Positions 27,984 to 37,389 of a DNA stretch of 64,000 nucleotides are shown here, piece after piece. Origin of the DNA: an uncultured Flaviramulus sp. (GTDB lineage Bacteria > Bacteroidota > Bacteroidia > Flavobacteriales > Flavobacteriaceae); NCBI GenBank assembly GCA_947501105.1, contig CANMUP010000003.1, positions 248,001 through 312,000 on the forward strand. The letters are read 5' to 3'. Positions within the stretch are counted from its first letter, which is position 1. Each line of letters begins with the position of its first letter. A program made the position numbers and the translations under genes. The notes beneath the pieces are model-generated. The model saw nothing but the letters and a program-made list of their open reading frames with translations. It did no database searches and was not told the origin of the DNA.

Positions 27984-29348
27984 ATGAATAAACGTCGAAA
28001 TTTTGTAAAGCAAACAGCATTAGCAGGTGCAGGTCTTACAATATTACCAAGTTTGACATTTGGTAAAACTACAAATCAAACAACAGGAAATCTTAAAATA
28101 GCTTTTATTGGCGTAGGCTTAAGAGGAACAAATCATTTAAACAATGCTTTAAGAAGAAAAGATTTAGAGATTACTGCTATTTGTGATATCGACCCAAATC
28201 GTATAAAAATTGCTTTAGGTAAAATAGATAAAGCAGGAAAGAAAAAACCACAGGTTTTTGGAAATTCAGATTACGATTATAGAAACTTACTTGAATTAAA
28301 AGAAGTAGATGCTGTTATAATATCAACGCCATGGTTATGGCATACAAAAATGGCAGTAGACTCCATGAAAGCTGGTAAATACACTGGATTGGAGGTTTCC
28401 GCAGCAAATACCTTAGAAGAATGTTGGGATTTGGTAAATACCCATGAAGAAACAGGGTCTCATTTAATGATTTTAGAGAATGTAAATTACCGTAGAGATG
28501 TGCTAGCTGTATTAAACATGGTGAAACAAAATGTTTTTGGCGAGTTATTACATTTTACTTGTGGTTATCAGCACGATCTTAGACATGTAAAACTTAATGA
28601 TGGAAAGACAGCATATGGTAAAGGCGTAGAGTTTGGTGAAAAAGGGATTTCAGAATCTGCATGGAGAACCCAACACTCGCTTTTAAGAAATGCTGATGTA
28701 TACCCAACACATGGTTTGGGGCCGGTTGCAACAATGGCAGATGTGAATAGAGGGAATCGTTTTGTTTCTTTAACATCTCATGCTACTAAAGCCATTGGGT
28801 TAAATAAATATATAGTTGACAATGGGGGGAAAGACCACCCGAATGCCAAGTTGAAATGGAAGCAAGGTGATATAATAACCTCAACTATAGAAACATCAAA
28901 TGGAGAAACCATTATTGTTACCCATAATGTAAATACACCACATCCATACTCACTAGGGTTTAAAGTACAGGGAGTTCAAGGACTTACAGATTTTGATTAC
29001 CACACCCAGCGTATACACATAGAAGGCACCACCAAAGGACATGGATGGGAAACTATGGATGCTTGGTTTGAAAAATATGATCACCCATTATGGAAGAAGT
29101 ACGGAGCCAACGCAACAAAAGCTGGTCATGGAGGTATTGATTTCTTTGTATTAAATGCCTTTGTAGAATCAGCAAAAGAAAATATAGCACCACCAATGGA
29201 TGCGTATGATGCAGCAGCGTGGAGTGCAGTTACACCATTATCAGAACTATCTATTGAAAACAATGGGGCACCACAAGATTTTCCAGATTTCACAAGAGGA
29301 ATGTGGGTAAAACGTAAACCTTACAACTGGATGAAAGATACTTATTAA
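27984..29348 (+). CDS. Gfo/Idh/MocA-family protein, glycoside hydrolase family 109-like
   Basis: A 454-residue protein read from ATG 27984. A GTG at 27951 would add 11 residues before the signal. The N-terminus MNKRRNFVKQTALAGAG is a twin-arginine (Tat) signal, so it folds with its cofactor and is exported. The NAD-binding motif GVGLRG lies at residues 43-48. Motifs VSAANTLEECWDLV, ENVNYRRDVLAV, CGYQHDLRHVKLNDG and DVYPTHGLGPVATMADVNRG are those of GH109, an NAD+-dependent retaining glycosidase family known for alpha-N-acetylgalactosaminidases. It may act on another sugar. It is the first gene of the HTCS-linked PUL and the only recognisable glycosidase-type enzyme in it. Confidence 0.85.
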   Translation: MNKRRNFVKQTALAGAGLTILPSLTFGKTTNQTTGNLKIAFIGVGLRGTNHLNNALRRKDLEITAICDIDPNRIKIALGKIDKAGKKKPQVFGNSDYDYRNLLELKEVDAVIISTPWLWHTKMAVDSMKAGKYTGLEVSAANTLEECWDLVNTHEETGSHLMILENVNYRRDVLAVLNMVKQNVFGELLHFTCGYQHDLRHVKLNDGKTAYGKGVEFGEKGISESAWRTQHSLLRNADVYPTHGLGPVATMADVNRGNRFVSLTSHATKAIGLNKYIVDNGGKDHPNAKLKWKQGDIITSTIETSNGETIIVTHNVNTPHPYSLGFKVQGVQGLTDFDYHTQRIHIEGTTKGHGWETMDAWFEKYDHPLWKKYGANATKAGHGGIDFFVLNAFVESAKENIAPPMDAYDAAAWSAVTPLSELSIENNGAPQDFPDFTRGMWVKRKPYNWMKDTY

Positions 29349-29433
29349 GATAAAAACTAAACCAATTTTAAATATATATAAGTAAACTAAATTTTAACTA
29401 ATCATGAATATTACTAACAATTAATCAATACGT

Positions 29434-32400
29434 ATGAAAAAACTAATTACTCAAGGATTAATAATGTTTCTGCTACTTATTACAAGTTCCATGCAGGGGC
29501 AACAAGCCAAGGAAATTAAAGGACAAGTTGTTGATGAATCTGGATTCCCATTATCTGGTGCATCAATAATTGTAAAGGGGACCACAAACGGTGTTGCAGC
29601 CGATTTTGATGGTAACTATACAATTACAGCTAACGATAGCGATATCATTATTGTATCGTATATCGGTTATATTACACAAGAAATTGCCGTAAGTGGAAAA
29701 ACAACAATCAATGCTACCTTAATAGAAGATGCATCGCAATTAGACGAAGTAGTTGTGGTAGGTTTTGGTACTCAAAAGAAAGAAAGTGTTACTGGGGCTA
29801 CATCTTATGTTAAAATGGATGCTATTATAGCAGATAGACCTATAACTAATACAGCTGATGCATTACAAGGTATTGCAGCAGGATTAGGTGTAACTGTTGG
29901 ATCAGGACAACCAGGGAATTCTGCCACAGCCATAAATATTCGTGGTTTTACTTCTATAAACGGAGGTAGTCCATTAATATTAATAAACAATGTACCTGGA
30001 TCTATAGATGATATTAATCCGCAAGATATTGAGTCTATTTCAGTGTTAAAGGATGCGGCAGCATCGTCTATATATGGATCTAGAGCAGCATTTGGGGTTG
30101 TTATAATTACAACGAAGCAGGCAAGGCGTGGTCAAAAAACGCGCTTTAGCTATTCAACAACAACTAGTGTGTCTACACCATCAGATTTACCTGAAAAGGC
30201 AACTACAAGAGAGTTTGTTGAAGCCTTAAATGAGTGGGGAGTTCAAAGTTATTTTGCAGGACAAAATGTACAAGATTGGTTGGGCTATATTAATACATAT
30301 GATTCGGATCCGAGTCAATTGAATTTAGCAACGGATCCAGTTAATGGGACAACCTATCCTATTCATTTTGATGGAGGTCAATATTATCCTGTTGCAGATG
30401 CAGACCCTATAGGAGATTTTTTAGATCATTTTGGATATTCTACCATTCATAATTTTGAGATGAGTGGAGGAGCAGAAAAATTAGCTTATAGAATTAGTAC
30501 AGGCTATAGTTTTGTAGACGGTATAATGGTTACTAATAAAGATAATTTTAAAAAGTATAATATCAACGCTATTCTTGACGCAGATCTTACTGATAAATTA
30601 AAATCTACTACAAATATAATTTACAAGTCTAGTGTACAATCAAGACCTAACGCTCGATATTCTAACGCTATTCAAGTGCGTATGTATGATCCTACTGGAT
30701 GGTTTGAGTACGAACCAGAGGGTGTAATATTACCTTTTGATACACCAGGAAATGTTGTTCGATATACAGAGCCAGGAAAAACTTATGATGAAAACTTAAG
30801 ACTATTCCAAAAATTACAATGGGCGCCATTAAAGAATGTGACTTTAACAGGAGAATATACTTATGAAAAGAACGACAGAAATCTAGTTAGTGTTAATAAT
30901 GGACAACGCTTCGTTAGTTCATTTAGGTTTAATCCAACTACCACAGCTACAAATGCTTTAAATAATACTAGTTTGGCTCGTACTAAAAGTAATCGAGTGT
31001 ACAACGCTTTAAATTTATACGGAAAGTATAATGTTAATTTAGGGAATCATAATATAGAATTATTAGCAGGTTTAAATAGGGAAGAGGCAAATTTCGAACA
31101 ATTGTCTACATCTAGGAATGGATTGATAGATCCTACTACACCAACATTTAACTTAGCTGAAGGGGAAAATATTAATATTTCTGAAAGATTTTATGATTGG
31201 GCGGTTGTAGGTTACTTTAGTCGTTTTAATTATAATTTTAAAGAGCGCTATTTTCTTGAGGCAAACATCCGTTATGATGGGTCTTCAAGATTTGCTTCAG
31301 ACGATCGTTTTGCAGTATTACCTTCTTTTTCTGCAGGATGGAATGCTGCTAAAGAGCCCTTTATGGAAAGTGTAGATTTCATTAACTTGTTAAAACCAAG
31401 AGTATCTTGGGGTGAGATAGGAAATCAGAGAACCGTATTTCCAAGAACTAACACTGATGATTACTATCCAACTATTCCAGGATATTCACCTTTTGATGCG
31501 TCTTGGATAAATTTAGATACAGATTTGAGATACTTAACCTTTGATCCTGCACAATTAGTAAGTGGAGGTTTAACTTGGGAGAGGGTTGTTACCTCAAACA
31601 TAGGGTTAGATATAGGAATGCTTAATAACCGTTTAACTGGTAGTTTTGAAGTATATAAAAGAGAAACTATAGGCATGTTAGCACCAGGACAACCATTGCC
31701 AACAGTTTTAGGTACTGAAGCTCCTTTTCAAAACGTTGCTGACGTTGAAACTATTGGTTGGGAAGCTCAAGTAGGCTGGAGTGATCGTAAAGGTGATTTT
31801 AGTTATAATATTAATGTTAATGTTTTTGATAATACTTCTGAAATAACAAAATTTGATAACCCAGCTGGTTTACTAAGTGATTTTTATGTAGGCCAAAAAC
31901 TAGGGCAAATTTGGGGTAATGTTACAGATGGTTATTATACTGTAGATGATTTTGTTCCAGGTACTCTTAATGCAGACCTATCTGGAGCTAATAGACAATT
32001 ATTAGATGGTGTTGTACAAATTGAAGGAGCTCCAACTCCATATCCGGGAGATATAAAGTATAAAGATTTAAATGGCGATGGAGTTATTAATAACGGGAAT
32101 AACACTTTAATTACTGAATTAGATAGTAATGGAAATCCTGTTACTAATGCTGACGGAGTAATTACAACTGGAACTGGGGATAGAAAGGTTATTGGTAATA
32201 CAGGTAAGCGTTACCAGTTTGGTATAAATGGTTCAATGTCCTATAAAGGGTTTGATATGTCATTTGTTTTAAGTGGTGTAGGCAAACAAGATAGATGGAG
32301 AAGTTCAGATTTAATCTGGCCATGGCCTGGGACTTTTGATAATATATATAAGCATCAATTAGATTATTGGACGCCAGACAATCAAAATGCTTATTATCCA

Positions 32401-32700
32401 AGAATACATGGAGATGCTAGTTCTGGAAACTTAGATAGTAACTATGGAAGAAGCAGAAGAGTACAAACAAAGTACTTAAGTGATGAAAGCTATTTGCGCA
32501 TACAAAACATAACGATAGGCTATAGTATAGATTCTAAGTTTTTAGATAAGTGGAATATTGACAAGTTTAGGTTTTTTATTGCTGGAAGTAATATCCATAC
32601 GTTTGATAAATTACCTAAAGGCTTAGATATAGATCAAGGGTCTAATGGTGTTTATCCAATTATGACTAATTATTCAGTTGGTTTTAACCTTTCATTTTAA
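29434..32700 (+). CDS. SusC-family TonB-dependent transporter (no STN domain)
   Basis: A 1088-residue SusC/RagA porin. A signal peptide ends near SSMQGQQ, followed by a carboxypeptidase-like domain (GQVVDESGFPLSGASIIVKG), a TonB-box/plug region (LDEVVVVGFGTQKKESVTGA) and the barrel ending in SVGFNLSF. Unlike the first SusC (11102), it has no STN domain, so it cannot signal through FecR. This agrees with control by the adjacent HTCS. It pairs with the SusD gene 15 bases downstream and imports glycan fragments across the outer membrane. Substrate unknown. Confidence 0.95.
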   Translation: MKKLITQGLIMFLLLITSSMQGQQAKEIKGQVVDESGFPLSGASIIVKGTTNGVAADFDGNYTITANDSDIIIVSYIGYITQEIAVSGKTTINATLIEDASQLDEVVVVGFGTQKKESVTGATSYVKMDAIIADRPITNTADALQGIAAGLGVTVGSGQPGNSATAINIRGFTSINGGSPLILINNVPGSIDDINPQDIESISVLKDAAASSIYGSRAAFGVVIITTKQARRGQKTRFSYSTTTSVSTPSDLPEKATTREFVEALNEWGVQSYFAGQNVQDWLGYINTYDSDPSQLNLATDPVNGTTYPIHFDGGQYYPVADADPIGDFLDHFGYSTIHNFEMSGGAEKLAYRISTGYSFVDGIMVTNKDNFKKYNINAILDADLTDKLKSTTNIIYKSSVQSRPNARYSNAIQVRMYDPTGWFEYEPEGVILPFDTPGNVVRYTEPGKTYDENLRLFQKLQWAPLKNVTLTGEYTYEKNDRNLVSVNNGQRFVSSFRFNPTTTATNALNNTSLARTKSNRVYNALNLYGKYNVNLGNHNIELLAGLNREEANFEQLSTSRNGLIDPTTPTFNLAEGENINISERFYDWAVVGYFSRFNYNFKERYFLEANIRYDGSSRFASDDRFAVLPSFSAGWNAAKEPFMESVDFINLLKPRVSWGEIGNQRTVFPRTNTDDYYPTIPGYSPFDASWINLDTDLRYLTFDPAQLVSGGLTWERVVTSNIGLDIGMLNNRLTGSFEVYKRETIGMLAPGQPLPTVLGTEAPFQNVADVETIGWEAQVGWSDRKGDFSYNINVNVFDNTSEITKFDNPAGLLSDFYVGQKLGQIWGNVTDGYYTVDDFVPGTLNADLSGANRQLLDGVVQIEGAPTPYPGDIKYKDLNGDGVINNGNNTLITELDSNGNPVTNADGVITTGTGDRKVIGNTGKRYQFGINGSMSYKGFDMSFVLSGVGKQDRWRSSDLIWPWPGTFDNIYKHQLDYWTPDNQNAYYPRIHGDASSGNLDSNYGRSRRVQTKYLSDESYLRIQNITIGYSIDSKFLDKWNIDKFRFFIAGSNIHTFDKLPKGLDIDQGSNGVYPIMTNYSVGFNLSF

Positions 32701-32715
32701 AAAAGATATATGATT

Positions 32716-34500
32716 ATGAAAAATATAAAACGAATTACAATTTTTATTATGAGCTGCTTTTTTCTTATAGCTTGTAATGATGAAGATTTTTTAGAAAAAT
32801 CACCAAAAGATGAGTTGTCTGCTGCTACCATCTTTAGTACTTATAATAATATAAAAACTTATGCATGGAGCTTTTATAGTTTCTTTGATGATTATCAGCG
32901 TAGTACTGTTTGGCCTGCCGTTAGCGATTATAATTCAGACTTAATTCAAAATGGATATAGCACTGTAAATCCAAGTTATTTAAATAATAGTTTTACTATC
33001 CCAACTACATCGGGTACATGGTCAGGCTCTTATTCCAATATTAGAAAAATTAATATTATGTTAGATAATATTGAAACGTCTGATATTACTGAAGATGAAA
33101 GAGCACATTGGCGAGGTGTAGGCTTGTTTTTTAGAGCACATGAATACTTTCGTTTATTAAGCGCTTATGGCGGAGTACCATGGGTTGAAAATGAATTAAC
33201 AGATGTAGATGTTGATATTTTATATGGACCAAGAGATACACGCGATTTGGTTGCAGATAATATTCTAAGAGATTTACAAGAAGCAATTAATAGTATTAAT
33301 GAACAAGGAGATGGTACAAATACAGTTAACCCTGATGTTGCACGTGCATTATTATCTCGTTTTGGCTTATTTGAAGGCACATGGAGAAAGTATCATAGTT
33401 TAGGTGATCATGAAAAGTTTTTAAATGCTTGTATTACAGCATCAGAGTATCTAGTAAATAAATATCCAAATATTCACCCTAATTACGATCAAGTATACAA
33501 TAGTGATGATCTAGCAGGAAAAGCGGGGATTTTGCTTTATACACATTATGTACAAGATGAACTATGGCATTCAATATCTACAAATACTAGATCTACAAAC
33601 AATAAAATTGATATAACAAAAAAGGGTATTGATAAGTTTTTAACCAAAGATGGATTGCCTATTCATAATGCTGGAAATACATTATACCAAGGAGATAAAG
33701 ATCGTTACACAGAGTTTGATAATCGTGATGATAGATTATTAATTATGACGCCACCACCTTATAAAGTAAATGGTGATGGTTCTCAAGATTTTACTCATAC
33801 GGGCAATGCATTAGAGCAAAAGTATTTTAGCATCCTAGAATCTATTACTACAGGATTTCCTTATAAAAATCTTCCTGACAGAAACTGGTCTGGACGTGTT
33901 ACTGGAGAGGTGCCTAATTATAATAGGTTAGTACCTACGCAAACATCAAATGGCTACCGTTTTTGGAAAATATGGAATGAACATAATTTTAAAGTGTCAT
34001 CGGCTGATCTTAATGATTTTGCAATTTTCAGAATAGGAGAAGTAATGTTGAACTATGCTGAAGCTACTTTTGAAATGGGACAATTTAATCAAGCTATTGC
34101 AGATGCAACAATTAGCAGATTAAGATCAAGAGGAAATGTTGCAGGCATTAGTTTAGGTTCAATTACAGCAGATTGGGATCCTATGAGAGACCCAGCTGTA
34201 GACCCTGTACTTTGGGAAATACGTCGCGAACGCTCAATAGAGCTTTTAGGTGATGGTTACAGAACACTAGACCTAAGACGTTGGAAAAAAATGGATTACG
34301 CTACTGAAGTAAAGCTAGGACGTTGGGAAAAACAATCAGATTATCCTATAACATTACCAATTCAAAATGGAGCTTCTGAAGGTTATTTACAATTAATACC
34401 TAATACTCCTCCTGCTTTTCCAGAGCATTACTACCTGTTCCCTATACCTTCAAGTGAGATTGCGTTAAACGATCAGTTGGCTCAAAACCCAGGGTATTAA
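32716..34500 (+). CDS. SusD-family surface glycan-binding lipoprotein
   Basis: A 594-residue SusD/RagB lipoprotein read from ATG 32716; an ATG two codons earlier (32710) is possible. The lipobox is LIAC with Cys20, followed by NDEDFLEKSPKDELSAATIF. The helical core has RAHWRGVGLFFRAHEYFRLL and the C-terminal signature is WEIRRERSIELLGDGYRTLDL. The end HYYLFPIPSSEIALNDQLAQ and final NPGY are intact. It partners the SusC just upstream. A perfect hairpin follows before the next lipoprotein gene. Confidence 0.95.
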   Translation: MKNIKRITIFIMSCFFLIACNDEDFLEKSPKDELSAATIFSTYNNIKTYAWSFYSFFDDYQRSTVWPAVSDYNSDLIQNGYSTVNPSYLNNSFTIPTTSGTWSGSYSNIRKINIMLDNIETSDITEDERAHWRGVGLFFRAHEYFRLLSAYGGVPWVENELTDVDVDILYGPRDTRDLVADNILRDLQEAINSINEQGDGTNTVNPDVARALLSRFGLFEGTWRKYHSLGDHEKFLNACITASEYLVNKYPNIHPNYDQVYNSDDLAGKAGILLYTHYVQDELWHSISTNTRSTNNKIDITKKGIDKFLTKDGLPIHNAGNTLYQGDKDRYTEFDNRDDRLLIMTPPPYKVNGDGSQDFTHTGNALEQKYFSILESITTGFPYKNLPDRNWSGRVTGEVPNYNRLVPTQTSNGYRFWKIWNEHNFKVSSADLNDFAIFRIGEVMLNYAEATFEMGQFNQAIADATISRLRSRGNVAGISLGSITADWDPMRDPAVDPVLWEIRRERSIELLGDGYRTLDLRRWKKMDYATEVKLGRWEKQSDYPITLPIQNGASEGYLQLIPNTPPAFPEHYYLFPIPSSEIALNDQLAQNPGY

Positions 34501-34513
34501 AAATATTAAAACT

Positions 34514-34539
34514 AGACTAGGTTTTAATAAACCTAGTCT
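34514..34539 (+). other. Perfect 11-bp hairpin after the second susD
   Basis: AGACTAGGTTT (34514-34524), loop TAAT, and its exact reverse complement (34529-34539). No U-tract follows. It sits between susD and the PKD-LamG lipoprotein gene, the same position as the hairpin after the first susD. The probable role is messenger stabilisation and stepped expression within the operon. Confidence 0.65.
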
Positions 34540-34557
34540 TCATAAAAAATATAAAAA

Positions 34558-35550
34558 ATGAATAAAATAAAAATATATACCACAGTTAAGTTGGGCCTTT
34601 TGGCTTTAACCGTAATAGGTGTTTTTATAGCATGCTCACCTAACGAAAATGGTTACCGTAACGAATCTAATGTAGACCCTAGTCTTTTACCAAATGCTGA
34701 TTTTGCAGCTTCGTCTACTTCAATTTTTCAGTTTGAAACTATAAGTTTTTCACCAACTACAGTTAGCGAAGGTGATTTATATACTTGGTCTTTTTCGGGA
34801 GGTAGCCCTGGTACAAGCACAGCTGCAAGTGTAGATGTAAAGTATACTGTTAAGGGAACATATCCTGTCTCACTTAAAATTAGAAACCAATATGGTGCGC
34901 AAGAAGAAATTAAGGAAGGGTTTATTACAGTTGAGGGAGAACCTTTAGATCCCGCAATTGAAGTTCGCTTAAATTTCGAGCAAAGTATATTTGAAGAAGC
35001 TTCAGGAACTACTGCATCTGGTGCAATTTCTGGTTATGAAGCTGGAGTTGTTAATGATTTTGCAGGAACATTTGGTGGAAGTGGTATTACTATAGATGGT
35101 TATAATGGCATACTTGGAAATAATCCAAGAACAGTAGCCGTTTGGATTAAAACTACTAATACATCAAGGCAAGGTGTTGCAACTTGGGGTAATACAGGAA
35201 CTTTTAGCAGAAATACTTTTGTAGTTAATGGAAATGGTACCGTTAGATTTGAGTACCAAGGTGGTGGACAAAATACAACAATAACTGCAAATGATGGGGT
35301 TTGGCATCATATCGCATATACTTATGACGGAGCAGAGATTAAAGTTTATGTTGATGGAGTTTTAGATTTTACTAGGCCAGAAACTAAAATTAATACAGGG
35401 GTTACAGGAGATAGACAAATAACTATTGGATCTGAAGGAAGTTCTGATGGAAGTTTAACATTTAGACCTTTTTCTGGAGCAATGGACGACTTTAGACTTT
35501 ATAACCGTGCTTTATCTGCTGGAGAGATAGCAAGTCTAGCAGGACTTTAA
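34558..35550 (+). CDS. PKD-LamG surface lipoprotein (probable surface glycan-binding protein)
   Basis: A 330-residue lipoprotein. The lipobox is FIAC (Cys26), followed by a short linker. A PKD domain spans about residues 40-125 (FSFSGGSPGTS-type core, KGTYPVSLKIRNQYGAQEE). A LamG/concanavalin A-like domain spans about 135-330, with PRTVAVWIKTTN, GVWHHIAYTYDGAEIKVYVD and AMDDFRLYNRALSAGEIASL. The position directly after susD is that of SusE/F-type glycan-binding proteins. No catalytic motif is seen. Its LamG domain resembles those in three downstream proteins, which suggests a shared ligand. Confidence 0.85.
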   Translation: MNKIKIYTTVKLGLLALTVIGVFIACSPNENGYRNESNVDPSLLPNADFAASSTSIFQFETISFSPTTVSEGDLYTWSFSGGSPGTSTAASVDVKYTVKGTYPVSLKIRNQYGAQEEIKEGFITVEGEPLDPAIEVRLNFEQSIFEEASGTTASGAISGYEAGVVNDFAGTFGGSGITIDGYNGILGNNPRTVAVWIKTTNTSRQGVATWGNTGTFSRNTFVVNGNGTVRFEYQGGGQNTTITANDGVWHHIAYTYDGAEIKVYVDGVLDFTRPETKINTGVTGDRQITIGSEGSSDGSLTFRPFSGAMDDFRLYNRALSAGEIASLAGL

Positions 35551-35607
35551 TGAAATAGTATACCTTAAATAAAGAGAGTTTTTTAATAGTTTTTTGAGTT
35601 AGTTTTT

Positions 35608-35663
35608 AAAAAGGTGTTTGTTGAAGCCATTGAAAATTTTTGGATATAGATAAGCACCTTTTT
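35608..35663 (+). terminator. Possible terminator after the PKD-LamG lipoprotein
   Basis: AAAAAGGTG (35608-35616) pairs with CACCTTTTT (35655-35663) across a 38-base loop, so the U-tract is part of the stem. The long loop makes it weak. It may partly separate the susCD/SGBP messenger from the sulfatase genes. Confidence 0.45.
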
Positions 35664-35747
35664 ATTTAAAAAACCAAGTTAATACTCTAAAATATAAAAA
35701 TGAACAACCAATATTCACAATTATTTTTTATGAACAATAATAGCAGC

Positions 35748-37316
35748 ATGATAAGATCTTTTATACTTGGTGGTATATTGGTTGTTCTATTTTCTTGCAA
35801 CGAAAAAATAAAGAAAAAAGAAAACACTATTGTTAATTCAAAACCTAACATCATCTATATTCTTGCAGACGATTTGGGGTATGGAGAGTTAGGAGCCTAC
35901 GGGCAAACTAAAATTGAAACCCCAAATATTGATGCCTTAGCAAAAGAGGGTATGGTTTTTACTCAGCACTATACCAGTGCACCAGTTTGTGCACCAGCAA
36001 GGTATATGTTGCTAACAGGAAAGCATTCAGGACATGCCTATATTAGAGGAAATGATGAATGGAGCCAGCGTGGAGATGTTTGGAATTATAGAGAAACTAT
36101 ACTAGATTCAACATTAGAAGGGCAAAGACCAATACCAAGCAATACACTTTTATTTCCTAAGAAACTAAAGGAAAAAGGTTATGCAACTGGTATGGTTGGT
36201 AAATGGGGTTTAGGCGCTCCGCATACCGATGCATTACCTACAAAAATGGGCTTCGATTTTTTCTTCGGTTACAATTGCCAACGACAAGCTCATACTTATT
36301 ATCCTGTTCATTTATATAGAAATGAAGAGCGAGTATATTTAAATAATGATACGATTAGACCATCTAGAAAGCTTCTAAAAGATGCAGACCCTAATAATCC
36401 TGAAAGTTATGCAGATTATACATTAAATGACTATACACCAGATTTAATGTTTAATGAGATGATTAGTTTTATCGATAGAAAAAAAGACAATCCCTTTTTC
36501 TTTTATTGGGCAACGCCAATACCCCACAATCCAATTCAAGCGCCACAGCATTGGGTAGATTATTATAAAAATAAGTTTGGAGAAGAAGAACCATATTTAG
36601 GTAAAATAGGATACTATCCACACCAAAATCCAAGAGCTGGTTACGCCGCTATGATTTCATATTTAGATGAAAATGTTGGGAAATTAGTAAAACACCTAAA
36701 AGAGAATAATTTATATGATAATACACTTATAATATTCACATCAGATAACGGAGTAACTTATTCAGGAGGAACAGACGGAACATTTTTTAACAGTTCTGGA
36801 GAGTTTGGTGAAGCTTATGGTAAAGCTAAAGGCTTTGTTTATGAAGGAGGTATAAGAGTACCTATGATTGCTTCGTGGCCTAACCATATAAAACCTAAAA
36901 GTACTACAGACTTAGTTTCTGCACATTATGATGTTATGGCTACTTTATCTGAATTGGTAGAGTTTGAAAAGCCTTTAGACACTGATGGTATTAGCTTTTT
37001 ACCCACATTATTAGGAAAAGACAATCAAGTTAAACATGAATTTTTGTTTTGGGAATATCCAGAATATGGTGGACAAGTAGCTATTAGAATAGGAGATTGG
37101 AAAGTGGTACGTCAAAACTTAAAAAACAAGAGGAAGGAAGCCACTTTAGAGTTATACAATTTATCAGACGATCCTACAGAATCAATCAATGTAGCGGACC
37201 AACATCAAGATATTTTAAAACAAGCTGAAGCAATTTTTAAAAGAGAACATCAAAATGCGGAAATAGAACGCTTTAGAATTCCATTAATTGAAAATGGATT
37301 ATTAGCTAACGAATAG
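35748..37316 (+). CDS. Family S1 sulfatase, lipoprotein
   Basis: A formylglycine-dependent sulfatase, 522 residues from ATG 35748, which gives a short lipoprotein signal with Cys17 (LFSC). An ATG at 35700 adds 16 residues. The metal-site Asp pair is in YILADDLGYGELG. The active-site motif C-A-P-A-R (Cys81 in this numbering) lies in SAPVCAPARYMLLTGKHSGH and fits CxPxR, so the Cys should be converted to formylglycine. Also present are MVGKWGLG and IFTSDNGVTYSGG. It is exported and surface or periplasm anchored, and should remove sulfate esters from a glycan. The maturation enzyme is not in the window. A second sulfatase, only distantly similar, lies at 46803. Confidence 0.94.
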   Translation: MIRSFILGGILVVLFSCNEKIKKKENTIVNSKPNIIYILADDLGYGELGAYGQTKIETPNIDALAKEGMVFTQHYTSAPVCAPARYMLLTGKHSGHAYIRGNDEWSQRGDVWNYRETILDSTLEGQRPIPSNTLLFPKKLKEKGYATGMVGKWGLGAPHTDALPTKMGFDFFFGYNCQRQAHTYYPVHLYRNEERVYLNNDTIRPSRKLLKDADPNNPESYADYTLNDYTPDLMFNEMISFIDRKKDNPFFFYWATPIPHNPIQAPQHWVDYYKNKFGEEEPYLGKIGYYPHQNPRAGYAAMISYLDENVGKLVKHLKENNLYDNTLIIFTSDNGVTYSGGTDGTFFNSSGEFGEAYGKAKGFVYEGGIRVPMIASWPNHIKPKSTTDLVSAHYDVMATLSELVEFEKPLDTDGISFLPTLLGKDNQVKHEFLFWEYPEYGGQVAIRIGDWKVVRQNLKNKRKEATLELYNLSDDPTESINVADQHQDILKQAEAIFKREHQNAEIERFRIPLIENGLLANE

Positions 37317-37389
37317 AAAAAATATTATTAGGTATTGCATAAAAAATCAATAGGGCAAATAATAGATAAAAACGCTAAGAGTTGTAAAA

